Positions 31,201-36,366 of a stretch of 64,000 nucleotides of DNA are shown piece after piece. Both the position numbers and the translations under genes were made by a program. The stretch is taken from the NCBI RefSeq assembly GCF_001667145.1, contig NZ_LZIF01000063.1, positions 121,352 through 185,351 on the forward strand, given 5' to 3'. The notes under the pieces were generated by a model, which had not been told where the DNA came from, ran no database searches, and was given only the letters and a program-made list of their open reading frames with translations. This DNA is from Mycobacterium sp. 852002-51971_SCH5477799-a (GTDB lineage Bacteria; Actinomycetota; Actinomycetes; Mycobacteriales; Mycobacteriaceae). Numbering within the stretch: position 1 is the first letter of the stretch; every line of letters begins with the position of its first letter.

Positions 31201-31671
31201 TTCGACCCCGACCACATCGACGCCGCCTTCCAGCAACTCGACGCACGGTATCTCGCCGGCGAAGCGGCTGTACAGTCACGCACCTGGTCACTAGTGATGC
31301 AGGCCAACGCCGCGTGGAACCGACATGAGCTTTTCCCGAACACAGCGGACTGGGTGAACATCGATCATCGACGAGCCAGAGCGCATGCATCCGGCGAGTT
31401 GGTGCCCTACCTTCTTACCACGTGGAACGTCGTCCCGGACGCCAAGCTTCGCAACGAGACTGTGCACCGCCTGACCAACCTCGGGGCGGTGACCACCGTG
31501 GTGGTGACTGGAACCTCAAAGGACGGCTTTGAAGCCGAGTGGCGCGAGATCTGCCTTCTCACGTTCGACCGCGACTTGCTGAGCAGTTGCGAGCTTTTCG
31601 ACGAGACAGATCTTGAAGCCGCGTTGGCACGATTCGACGAACTCGATCGGCTGCCGCTGACACAGACTTAA
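19255..31671 (+). CDS. Giant multidomain protein: SARP/BTAD regulator - class III cyclase - AAA/STAND ATPase - 21 NTF2-like half-units
   Basis: 4138 residues. Domains in order: SARP-type winged helix (about 17-95) and BTAD (about 100-245, ending ARSLLADELGVDPAPELR). Next is a class III nucleotide cyclase domain (about 270-430) with LTDIEGST (Asp278), KTRGEGD and AVNRAARL. The AAA/STAND module follows, with Walker A GEPGVGKT (497-504, Lys503) and Walker B VVVLDDLHW (Asp613-Asp614), then TPR-like helices to about 1275. From about 1293 to the end lie NTF2/SnoaL-like repeats: one lone A half (about 148 residues), then ten A-B units of about 270 residues. The start is uncertain: GTG 19255, GTG 19285 or GTG 19303. 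The last sits just before the conserved VELGVLGPLQV and behind a GAGTAGG sequence. The head matches mycobacterial cyclase-ATPase regulators; I know no described protein with this many NTF2-like domains. It is probably a cytoplasmic signal-responsive regulator, by inference. Confidence 0.88.
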   Translation: MLIPLPDYRNVSRLHAVELGVLGPLQVQRDGAPVAIPGAKPRAILTMLGLHGSSIVSADTLLELLWGDDPPRTAAKALQTHISALRRTLDDGFVLTKGTGWVLNKSDTDASRYKLAIKTGRDAAAAGDSIQAVARFDEALTLWRGIPELPDTRRGVSEKTRWIEGHSALVEDRADALLATGRAAEIIGELEAAVSDAPIRERRWGQLMLALYRAGRQGEALAAYQRARSLLADELGVDPAPELRRLEAAIVAQDASLEVTVGQQLTTVTRAVTFLLTDIEGSTAAWEADAEAMAIALARHDELAEHIVTSRGGRLIKTRGEGDATFSVFDRPSAAAIAALELQDAIAQEPWALRDPMRIRIALHTGEVELRDGDYFGRAVNRAARLRSLAVGGQILCSGATAELVIDSLPDDVVFADLGMRQLKNLARPEHVFELRLQTTDDGPSEQTIDALVERPGLPAVLVGPGPFVGRTHELEGLASVWDTALAGGMHAVLIAGEPGVGKTRLAGEWSQRAYQQGAVVLYGRCDEDLGAPYQPFAEALRSLVPCIGATRLRELRGVEALLALAPGLSDVLPDLAAPTRADPDTERYALFDAVVALLDVASTSAPVVVVLDDLHWAAKPTLLLLRHLLRFGDHARVQIVGTYRSTDLDRSHPLAAMLADLHRGAESGTANRLQLSGLDEGDVTAYVTEAGYDDEELARALASVTGGNPFFLIEALRHVDESGGVWDPTTLPQGVRETVSRRLSRLSAETNKALAAAAVVGSRFAMDLVERVVEQDLVDAFDEACKAGIVIEEPGGRYRFNHAIVRRSLLAELASVRRMRLHQRIAATLETEPGADDELLAELAHHYFECAWAGNAAKAVEYCRRAADQAMARLGYEGAAELYDRALHALEELDDELPDRNEQAAELLVARCEALLAAGDVISAAGAVSQLQSATVDSARLAAWATCFEGELSMLIHPERLDEVEAALDAAAEKLAGLDDAAGEAKAHTVRATCLARLGRIGDCEIALDQALTAARRAREHRRVNAVLAGAPLAALWGPNPVPRAGGRCLDVVRLLRITTDSPAVEATSTRCQAVLEAFRGRGAAARRMIDSARRTVTDLGLRHALLEVEQFAGIVELVIDDPGAAELHLRKAYNGFRRMGLDADTAETAALLGRACLLLDRGAEAGELCAESERLAGHALKPSIAWRTLRAQLLSRANDHDEARRVAEAAVSLAERTDALVDHGDACLALATVLVTAGDVSEARPAVEQAVGLWERKGAAALVEKARLVLDDRMVPTALASPAPPDAPVAELDNACVQVGQRVIAAIHSEAWDVVQELYAPEAFVESRRKIVGFKQIDLPSADWVRQSRRAVEKDHLRFNQVVVAVRGERLALARLAISSADVSPGAPRDEILQLYGLDKDRRIALQMWFDVEDIDAAMIELDAIHARFEQEQPKPRRLENAASRADDRAIAHFASRSWDEMTARFVEDIHVDDRRRGFRQTSNDRATEVASIRAIAALGATSIIATPLALRGDRLCLSRLRFEGHDARPEATGADRLIVEALSIIEVDCDGLILARTHFDLDDFKAALTELEARYLAGEAAAYARTWSAITNAYAAISRHELPSTTPDWVNIDHRQARSFAPGEMIPYIHATWDVAPQSRIHIEAVHRLTSRGAVVTNAMNGSSRHGFDAEWREVFLLMIEGDSIDRCELFDDADLDVAIATFDELSRPVPRLENLATRIYERLWQHFEVRDWEAITALVAENELIDDRRRVVNGGLRHGRDAGIEEMRAAADIGFTIRVVDVRATRGDRLALACVRAAGRDPAAIQNDVLQIVQIDSDERIAGVIIFDLDDFEAAIADLDARYLAGEAAAHARTWSVIADVLPAHNRHEIAAATPDVVSLDRRRAASFAPGEGIDYIRAGWELDQTLNIYIETTHRVTDLGAVFTWAGYGTSHEGFDAEWRAVEIMMVDREMISRAELFDEADLDAALAKFDQLSLQAARLENAASQVYERFLSCFASRDWDMMAEILADDVCIDDRRRTANAGTRYGRDAEIQDSKAAAKVGFTNLAPAIIATRGERLIISRTQATGRDPEAIRIEVLHLVEIDNDGRIVALVVFELDDFEAALEELDRRYLAGEAATHAGTWSVIAGAYAAINRHELPATTPDWVEIDRRRLVTIEPGGMKPYLRATWEATQRASTHIVAVHRLDDLGAVVTHESQATSQEGVDAEWQDINLLTVDKDLINHCELFDETDIDAALARFEELHPQAHRLKNAASRVADRFSAYYAAGDWQDMAEVLADNYSSDDRRRVVGSGVRHGRDAHLEDMRARTELWLTNRTSTVIATRGESLALVRLGLSSRDQGPEAFVTEILIVNEINADERLVAGVAFDLDDFDSAIEELDARYLAGEAAAHAPTWSVMARTCAAFNQHELPAATPNSVYVDHRPVLTIEAADLPTYLRGVWNQTPDSRIYIEAVHRLSNYGAVVTHAVKGLSPEGFNAEWRMIDILTVEGNRLSRCEVFEEAGLQGALARFDQLSPPESRLKNAASQAYERIYAWFATRDWDAMAANVADNFASEDRRRVVNAGVRHGRDAGIEDVRAIAQVGFTLTMLGVVATRGGRLALVRVRAAGPDPGTIQNDALNMVEIDADERIVASVSFDLDNFDAAIAELDARYLAGEAAAHAHTWSVIAGIYAAFNRRELPGADWVTVDHRRGTPFASSTMLASIRAIWDLTPDLSIHVEAVHQLNKLGAVITHAQHGTSSEGFDAEWRQIQILTVEGDRIDRCEIFDEADLDAALARFEELHSHQPRLQNAASQVIERVFTHFAARDWIALGELVAEDICSEDRRSVVNAGIRHGRDAEIADMRAIADVGVKYIAVTTVATRAKLLTLCRVLLPVEDQDPESFRNEALCLVELNADNRVAARLLFDPDDIDATFEELETRYVTGEAAPYAQSWSVIARECAAFNRHELAVTDWVQVDHRQLPVIDASDPQARLRAIWDITPDLAVRIEKVYRLSTFGAVATYAAHGNSSDGFQAEWRMLFVVIVESDRINRIEVFDEADLDAALARFDELQPHPRQLENAASQVEQRFLASFSARDWDAIAKLFTEDILLDDRRRLVNAGVRHGRDAEIANMRAVADVGVTNMTSTVIAIRGERLVLGRYFIEDSWSGSIALCVSEINAENRLVARTVFDADDFDAAVAELDTRYIASEAGTLAEIWSLVARITAGVNRQEVPATTPDSVYIDHRQLVSIEGVDLAASLHALWDITSAFGVYVEAIHRLDELGAVVTQAVNATMQGGLDAELRFIEMVTFEGDLLSRVEVFDEADLDAAIARFDELHPQAPRLENTAARVNERFYDCFTLGDWAAIADIFADDVFYNDRRRVISGGSWRGRDLVIRNMRAISDFRVETLGFIALRGERLALSRWRWSTSDPAPEMFHTEVLFLVEIDSEKLITGLFVFDPEDADAAFEELEARYLAVEAAAHAHTWTAMTQVQAAYNRHEFLPTTEDWVKIDHRRGRAFAPGDMIAYTRATYEVAPDVKGHIEAVHRLSSHGAVITEVVNGTSRDGFEFELREVALFAFDGDTVCRFEMFDEADLDAALARFDELRPQAPRLENAASQVIECFERCYAARNWEAMAETMIDDVLDDDRRRVTNAGVRRGRDAAIANMQAVSDIGAERISSTVIATRGKRLVLRLVRPSNDVRPEAFQFHDVLQVVEIDDNKRISVVVTFDLDDLDAAFEELDSRYVAGEAAAHAHTWMVTSGAYAVFNRHESPAMTPDSVYIDHRRHVRSEAVDLAASLGALLELTTDIKLLIEAVHRLSEHGAVVTHALRGTSHDGFDAESRDVCILTFKAGLISRCESFDEADIDSALARFDELDRPVPPLENASTRTCARLVDAHNRRDMSGFLALMAEDARLDERRKGLRGIHVGLALWKDVQRLFQAPSNWRSSMEVIALRGSRLSLTRHRVRDINESDQPVIWDALSVMEIGEDNLMQETISFDPDHIDAAFQQLDARYLAGEAAVQSRTWSLVMQANAAWNRHELFPNTADWVNIDHRRARAHASGELVPYLLTTWNVVPDAKLRNETVHRLTNLGAVTTVVVTGTSKDGFEAEWREICLLTFDRDLLSSCELFDETDLEAALARFDELDRLPLTQT

Positions 31672-31716
31672 GCAGTTTTCACAACAGCGCCGAAACGGAT
31701 CTCCTATCGTCAGTGC

Positions 31717-32841
31717 GTGAGGCGTCGGACGGTCCTAACGCTCCCGGTTGTGCTGGCGGCGGGCGCTACGCTGACTCCGGTCCCCCGCGCCGCCGCAGAC
31801 CAGAGCCCGTGGTCGCTCGACCGAGCCAACCGCTGGTACCAGGCGCAGGGGTGGCTCGTCGGCGCCAACTACGTCACCTCGAACGCCATCAACCAACTCG
31901 AAATGTTCCAGGCCGACACTTTCGATCCCCGGCGCATCGACGCCGAGCTGGGCTGGGCCCAGACGCATGGGCTCAACGCTGTGCGGGTCTTCCTCCACGA
32001 TCAGCTCTGGGCCCAGGACGCGCCAGGCTTTCAAAAACGTCTGGCGGAGTTTGTGGCCATCGCCGCCCGCCGCAGCATCAAACCACTGTTTGTCTTCTTC
32101 GACTCATGTTGGGATCCGTTTCCCAAGCCGGGACGGCAGCGTGTGCCGACCCCTGGGGTCCACAACTCTGGTTGGGTGCAAAGCCCCGGCGCAGAACACC
32201 TCGACGACCTCGACTACCGTCGCACTCTCCGAGACTATGTCACTGGCGTCTTGCACCAATTCCGCACGGATGATCGCGTTTTGGGTTGGGACCTGTGGAA
32301 TGAGCCCGACAATCCCGCGCGTGAATATCGGAAGGTCGAAAGGAAAGACAAGCCCGAACGCGTGGCCGACCTGCTCTCGCTGGTGTTCGGGTGGGCACGT
32401 TCGGTCGATCCGAGTCAACCGTTGACCAGTGGCGTGTGGGACGGAGTGTGGGGAGATCTTTCGAGGCGGAGCGAAATCGCGAACATTCAACTGAACAACT
32501 CCGACGTGATCACCTTCCACTCCTACGACAAGCCGGCAGGCTTCGAGGCCCGCATCGCCGAACTCTCCCCCTTGGGACGCCCCATCCTCTGCACCGAGTA
32601 TCTGGCTCGGACGATGGGCAGCACCGTGGACGGAGTTCTACCAATTGCCAAGCGGCACAACATTGGTGCGATCAACTGGGGGCTCGTGGCCGGTAAGACC
32701 CAAACCTACTTTCCGTGGGACTCGTGGGACCACCCGTACACGACGGCTCCGCAGCTCTGGTTTCAAGACCTGGTTCAGCCCGATGGACGGCCTTACCAAG
32801 CCTCCGAGATTCAAACCATCGGCACGCTGAGCAAGCCCTAG
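31717..32841 (+). CDS. Secreted GH5-like (cellulase family) glycoside hydrolase
   Basis: 374 residues from GTG 31717. The N-terminus begins MRRRTVLTLP and has a hydrophobic stretch ending near AAA, a Tat-like or Sec signal peptide. In the TIM-barrel part, LWNEP (193-197) carries the acid/base Glu196 and LCTEYLAR carries the predicted nucleophile Glu294. NAVRVFLHDQ near 88 and WGLVAGKTQT near 328 fit the GH5/clan A barrel. The substrate is unknown; beta-glucan, beta-mannan or beta-xylan are possible. A TATCGT -10-like box (31705-31710) ends 6 bases before the GTG, consistent with a leaderless transcript. Confidence 0.85.
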   Translation: MRRRTVLTLPVVLAAGATLTPVPRAAADQSPWSLDRANRWYQAQGWLVGANYVTSNAINQLEMFQADTFDPRRIDAELGWAQTHGLNAVRVFLHDQLWAQDAPGFQKRLAEFVAIAARRSIKPLFVFFDSCWDPFPKPGRQRVPTPGVHNSGWVQSPGAEHLDDLDYRRTLRDYVTGVLHQFRTDDRVLGWDLWNEPDNPAREYRKVERKDKPERVADLLSLVFGWARSVDPSQPLTSGVWDGVWGDLSRRSEIANIQLNNSDVITFHSYDKPAGFEARIAELSPLGRPILCTEYLARTMGSTVDGVLPIAKRHNIGAINWGLVAGKTQTYFPWDSWDHPYTTAPQLWFQDLVQPDGRPYQASEIQTIGTLSKP

Positions 32842-32898
32842 TCACCCATGGCGGGCGAAAACCTGAAACTTGACCGAATTCTAGCCAACGGTTGATGG

Positions 32899-32920
32899 CC
32901 AACGCTTGTTGGTCTACAGT
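32899..32920 (+). promoter_or_regulatory. Operator CCAAC-N4-GTTGG and -10 box of the SDR operon
   Basis: A perfect inverted repeat, CCAAC (32899-32903) and GTTGG (32908-32912), is followed by TACAGT (32915-32920). That -10 box ends exactly 7 bases before the SDR ATG. The same inverted repeat and spacing occur before the TetR gene at 34645, so the TetR protein probably controls both. The repeat overlaps the space between -35 and -10, as expected for repression. Confidence 0.65.
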
Positions 32921-32927
32921 TGTTGAC

Positions 32928-33872
32928 ATGAGTATGCAACACGGCACACGGCCAGCACTCATTCAGGGTCGGCGCCCGGCGGCGGTGGTGACCGGAACGT
33001 CCAGTGGGATCGGCAGGGCATGCGCGCTCCGACTGGCGGTACAGGGTTACCGCGTCTTCGCCGGGGTCCGGCGCCGGCAGGACGGGCCGGCGTTGGTCCA
33101 GGAGGCCAGCCGCACCGGCGGACAAGTGGTACCTCTGATCATCGACGTCACTGACCAGGCGTCCATCGGAGCTGCCGCAGCGGAAGTAGCCAGTGCGGTT
33201 GGCGACGATGGGATCGCGGCGTTAGTCAACAATGCCGGGATCGGAATGACGTGGCCGATGGAAGCAATCCCTCTGGATGATCTACGTCGTATCTATGAAG
33301 TGAACGTCTTCGGGCAAGTCGCGGTGACTCAGGCATTTCTCCCATTGGTACGCGCAGGCACAGGGCGCATTGTCAACATCGGGTCGATCGGTGATCGGCT
33401 CAGTTTGCCCTTCGGAGCGCCCCTGGCCTCGTCAAAGTGGGCGTTGGCCTCGATCACCGAATCATTGCGGATGGAGTTGCGCCCGTGGGGAATCCACGTA
33501 ATCCTCATCGAGCCGGCATCAATCCACACCAACGCGGTTCAGAAGGTCAAGGACGATGCTGAGAGGGTGATGTCCGAGATGAGCTGGGGCCATCTCGAAC
33601 TGTATGGCGATACCTACCAAGCGATGACCAGTCGTGCTTTGGAGCGAGAGAAGTCGGGCAGCGATCCCGATGTCGTAGCCAAAGCAGTGCTGCGCGCGAT
33701 ACGGACAAAACGCCCACGGACCCGCTATGTGGTCGGCAAGGACGGTCGGCTGCTCTCCTTCTTGGCCGGCTGGGCCCCCGACCGACTTTTCGACGCGATG
33801 CGCATTCGGCTGTTCGGCTTGCCGAAGAAATTCGGTGTTGCCGCCCAACCAGCAACAGGAGCCGCAAGATGA
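32928..33872 (+). CDS. Short-chain dehydrogenase/reductase lacking the catalytic Tyr
   Basis: 314 residues from ATG 32928, chosen because the -10 box sits 7 bases upstream; the ATG at 32892 lies upstream of the operator. TGTSSGIG (22-29) is the NAD(P) motif and LVNNAGIG near 100 is the NNAG motif. In the active site Ser153 is present (NIGSIG) and Lys170 is present, but the Tyr of YxxxK is Leu166 (LASSK). The enzyme may be inactive or use another acid. The family fold is otherwise intact. The stop overlaps the CMD gene ATG (ATGA), so the two are co-translated. Expression is probably controlled by the TetR at 34645. Confidence 0.88.
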   Translation: MSMQHGTRPALIQGRRPAAVVTGTSSGIGRACALRLAVQGYRVFAGVRRRQDGPALVQEASRTGGQVVPLIIDVTDQASIGAAAAEVASAVGDDGIAALVNNAGIGMTWPMEAIPLDDLRRIYEVNVFGQVAVTQAFLPLVRAGTGRIVNIGSIGDRLSLPFGAPLASSKWALASITESLRMELRPWGIHVILIEPASIHTNAVQKVKDDAERVMSEMSWGHLELYGDTYQAMTSRALEREKSGSDPDVVAKAVLRAIRTKRPRTRYVVGKDGRLLSFLAGWAPDRLFDAMRIRLFGLPKKFGVAAQPATGAAR

Positions 33873-34534
33873 GACTGACCAACCAAGATGCGATCGCCGA
33901 GCTCGATGCCGAGTTCGCCACGATGGCGGTTGCGGTGGGCCGGCATGCATGGGGCCTGTCGGAATTGACGATGCGTGAAAAGGCATTCGTTTTTCTCGCT
34001 GCAGATTTGTGCTCACGCTGTCTTGGGTTTCCGCTACAAACCCATGCCAACATGGCCGTGTCGCAAGGAGTTAGCTTGGCCGCACTGCGGGAGGCGGTCC
34101 GTCACTTGGCTCCGTACGTCGGATACCCGACAGCCGCCGAGGCCTTGATGGTGTTGGCCGACATCGAGAGTTCCCAAGAGAGCGCTGCTGACGAGCCGAC
34201 CACGGATCCGCCGTTCGAACTCGACGAAACCACAGCCGCCCGGATTGCTCACCTTGACGACCGTTTCGCGGCCTTCTACGTCGAGCAGTTCGCGGCGCGC
34301 TGGGGGCGCCCGGGATTAACCGTGCGAGAAAGGGCTTTGGCGACCATTGCGGCAGATGTGCTCAATGGCACCCTCGACGAGTCGTTGCGGCTACACATCG
34401 GTCTCGCGCTGGACAACGGCGCCGGCGAAGAGCAGATCCGCGCCGTCATATTGCAGGTAGCCGAATTCGGTATCACCAAGGCATGGCGCGCCTTCAGCGC
34501 GTTGCGTGACATTTTGGCGTCCGCAACAACGTAA
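33869..34534 (+). CDS. Carboxymuconolactone decarboxylase-like protein with two CMD repeats
   Basis: 221 residues. Two CMD-type helical repeats are visible. The first has LTMREKAFVFLAADLCSRC, and the second LTVRERALATIAADVLNG. The first holds a CxxC, but the usual His two residues later is displaced (LGFPLQTH); the second has no Cys. CMD/AhpD-like proteins act as decarboxylases or peroxidases; which applies here is unclear. It overlaps the SDR gene by 4 bases and should work in the same step or pathway. Confidence 0.8.
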   Translation: MRLTNQDAIAELDAEFATMAVAVGRHAWGLSELTMREKAFVFLAADLCSRCLGFPLQTHANMAVSQGVSLAALREAVRHLAPYVGYPTAAEALMVLADIESSQESAADEPTTDPPFELDETTAARIAHLDDRFAAFYVEQFAARWGRPGLTVRERALATIAADVLNGTLDESLRLHIGLALDNGAGEEQIRAVILQVAEFGITKAWRAFSALRDILASATT

Positions 34535-34615
34535 CGACCAAATGTGACGGCGCCTCAAGCGCAGTAGCGGCCCTGTTCGAAGTAGCTCACCCACTCGCAC
34601 CGCCTTGCCCCTAAT

Positions 34616-34637
34616 GCCAACGATGTTGGCCTACACT
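34616..34637 (+). promoter_or_regulatory. Operator GCCAAC-N3-GTTGGC and -10 box of the TetR gene
   Basis: A perfect inverted repeat, GCCAAC (34616-34621) and GTTGGC (34625-34630), is followed by TACACT (34632-34637), 7 bases before the TetR ATG. This mirrors the SDR operator at 32899-32920 and points to autorepression and a leaderless transcript. Confidence 0.65.
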
Positions 34638-34644
34638 TGTTCGC

Positions 34645-35277
34645 ATGGCATTCACTCAGCGATCCGAAAAGAGTAGGAACGCAATACTCACCGCTGCAAG
34701 GCAAATGCTGGCCAGTCGCGGCTACGAAGCGACGACCATCCGGGCTGTGGCGGCAGCGGCGGGCATCGACCCATCAATGGTCATGCGGTACTACGGGAAC
34801 AAGGAAGGTTTGTTTGCAGCCGCCGTAGACGTGGATCTGCACCTGCCGGACCCCGCAGCACTGCCGCGCAAGCAGATCGGGAATCTTCTCGCCCACCATG
34901 TCATCGCACGGTGGGAAGGCGCGCTATCTGATGAGTTCATAACCTTGCTGCTGCGTTCCGCTGGGACGAACAGCGCCGCGGCAGAGCAATTCCGATTGAT
35001 CTTTGAGCGGCAACTGCTGAAGTTCGTGCAGGACTTAGCCGGCCGGGGGGCTCAGGCCCGCCGACGCGCTGCGATGGTGAGCACGCAAGTGCTCGGGGTG
35101 GCCTATTGCCGGTACGTCCTCGAGCTGCCGGCGGTCACCGAATTGGATGGTGAGACGCTAGCCGACACGTTGGGGCCCGTAATTCAGCACTATCTGACCG
35201 GCGACCTCGACGCACCGGTGGTAGGCGCCCGGACGAGAAGGGCGAAAGCACAGACGTCCCGACGTACACGGGGATGA
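34645..35277 (+). CDS. TetR family transcriptional regulator
   Basis: 210 residues. The N-terminal HTH is clear: RNAILTAARQMLASRGYEATTIRAVAAAAG and then VMRYYGNKEGLF, typical of TetR recognition helices. The C-terminal ligand-binding domain has no diagnostic motif. The start is ATG 34645, 7 bases after a TACACT -10 box. The shared operator with the SDR-CMD operon suggests it represses both, released by an unknown ligand. Confidence 0.92.
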   Translation: MAFTQRSEKSRNAILTAARQMLASRGYEATTIRAVAAAAGIDPSMVMRYYGNKEGLFAAAVDVDLHLPDPAALPRKQIGNLLAHHVIARWEGALSDEFITLLLRSAGTNSAAAEQFRLIFERQLLKFVQDLAGRGAQARRRAAMVSTQVLGVAYCRYVLELPAVTELDGETLADTLGPVIQHYLTGDLDAPVVGARTRRAKAQTSRRTRG

Positions 35278-35442
35278 CCTGCTGCTAGCGCCACGCGCGC
35301 CCGCGGGCGAGAGCTTGGACCGGCAACGTATTGTTTTGGCGCAACCAGCCGCGTAAGGGCCAGCGCGGCGCGCGTGGCTCAGCACGAAAAGGGGTAGTCG
35401 CAACTCGGCGCATCACTTGCAAACAAAGATAAGGACACGCTG

Positions 35443-36312
35443 ATGAGCGGCGCGGATAACGCCCGGACCAAACTGCCGGGGAGCGCCAGCGAAAAGGGTG
35501 GGGCGATCGGTCCGAAGGATATGGTGCGACGCGCTACGTCTGAGCGGGCTCCACAGATCGCGGCGCGCGTCGGGTATCTCATCAGTGGGCTGCTGCACCT
35601 GCTGATCGCTTACCTCGTCGTCCGCATAGCCTTCGGGGGCCACGCCGATGCTGACCAAACCGGCGCCTTGAAGACTATCGCCGACACCACTGGCGGTTTC
35701 GCCGCGCTGTGGGCAGTCGCGGTGGCGCTAATTCCCCTGACGCTGTGGCGGCTTGCCGAGACCGTTGTCGGCCTCCACCCGGCAGAACACCGGCGTGACC
35801 CTCAAGACCTTCGAAAGGTGAACCGGCTCAAAGCTTTCGGACTCGCCATTGTCTATGCGGCTGTCGCAATCACCGCCATACAGTTCGCGCTGGGTAGGCG
35901 CAGATCTAGCGCCGCGCAAAACGCCGGGCTTAGCGCGCGGTTGATGCAATCCACGCAGGGCAAAGTGGTCCTCGTTGCGGTCGGCCTCGTAATCATCGCA
36001 ATCGGCAGTTACTTCGCCTTCAAAGGAGCATCGCGGAAGTTCTGCAACGATCTCACCGTTTCGCCTGGGCGGGCGATGACTGCATTGGGCTTTTGTGGGT
36101 ACGTCGCCGAAGGTGTGGTCTTGGCCGGGGCCGGTCTCTTGGTGATCGTCGCCTCCATCCGAGCCGACCCATCGAAGGCGACAGGCCTCGATGGCGCGGT
36201 GAAAACGTTGCGGGAAGCCCCGTTCGGCACGGCGTTGATCCTTCTGGCGGGAAGCGGATTTGCCGCTTACGGCCTGTACAGCTTCGCCCTGAGCCGCTAC
36301 TCACGGATGTGA
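35443..36312 (+). CDS. DUF1206 membrane protein
   Basis: 289 residues with about six transmembrane segments in three paired repeats (about 44-66 with 86-105, 129-148 with 172-190, 215-235 with 261-280). Each pair opens with a Gly-Tyr/Phe motif: [34 protein letters not shown] and [16 protein letters not shown]. This threefold pattern is the DUF1206 family. A 30-residue hydrophilic N-terminus precedes it. An AAGGA Shine-Dalgarno sequence lies before the ATG. Function unknown. Confidence 0.85.
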   Translation: MSGADNARTKLPGSASEKGGAIGPKDMVRRATSERAPQIAARVGYLISGLLHLLIAYLVVRIAFGGHADADQTGALKTIADTTGGFAALWAVAVALIPLTLWRLAETVVGLHPAEHRRDPQDLRKVNRLKAFGLAIVYAAVAITAIQFALGRRRSSAAQNAGLSARLMQSTQGKVVLVAVGLVIIAIGSYFAFKGASRKFCNDLTVSPGRAMTALGFCGYVAEGVVLAGAGLLVIVASIRADPSKATGLDGAVKTLREAPFGTALILLAGSGFAAYGLYSFALSRYSRM

Positions 36313-36366
36313 CTCGGACTCAGCAAGCGCGGTCTTCAATCAAAACGGTAAGTTCCTCATCGAGTA

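Noticed and set aside
19255..31671. Polyketide or non-ribosomal peptide megasynthase, suggested by its size
   Set aside because: No KS, AT, ACP, A or C domain motifs; repeats are about 135 residues and NTF2-like.
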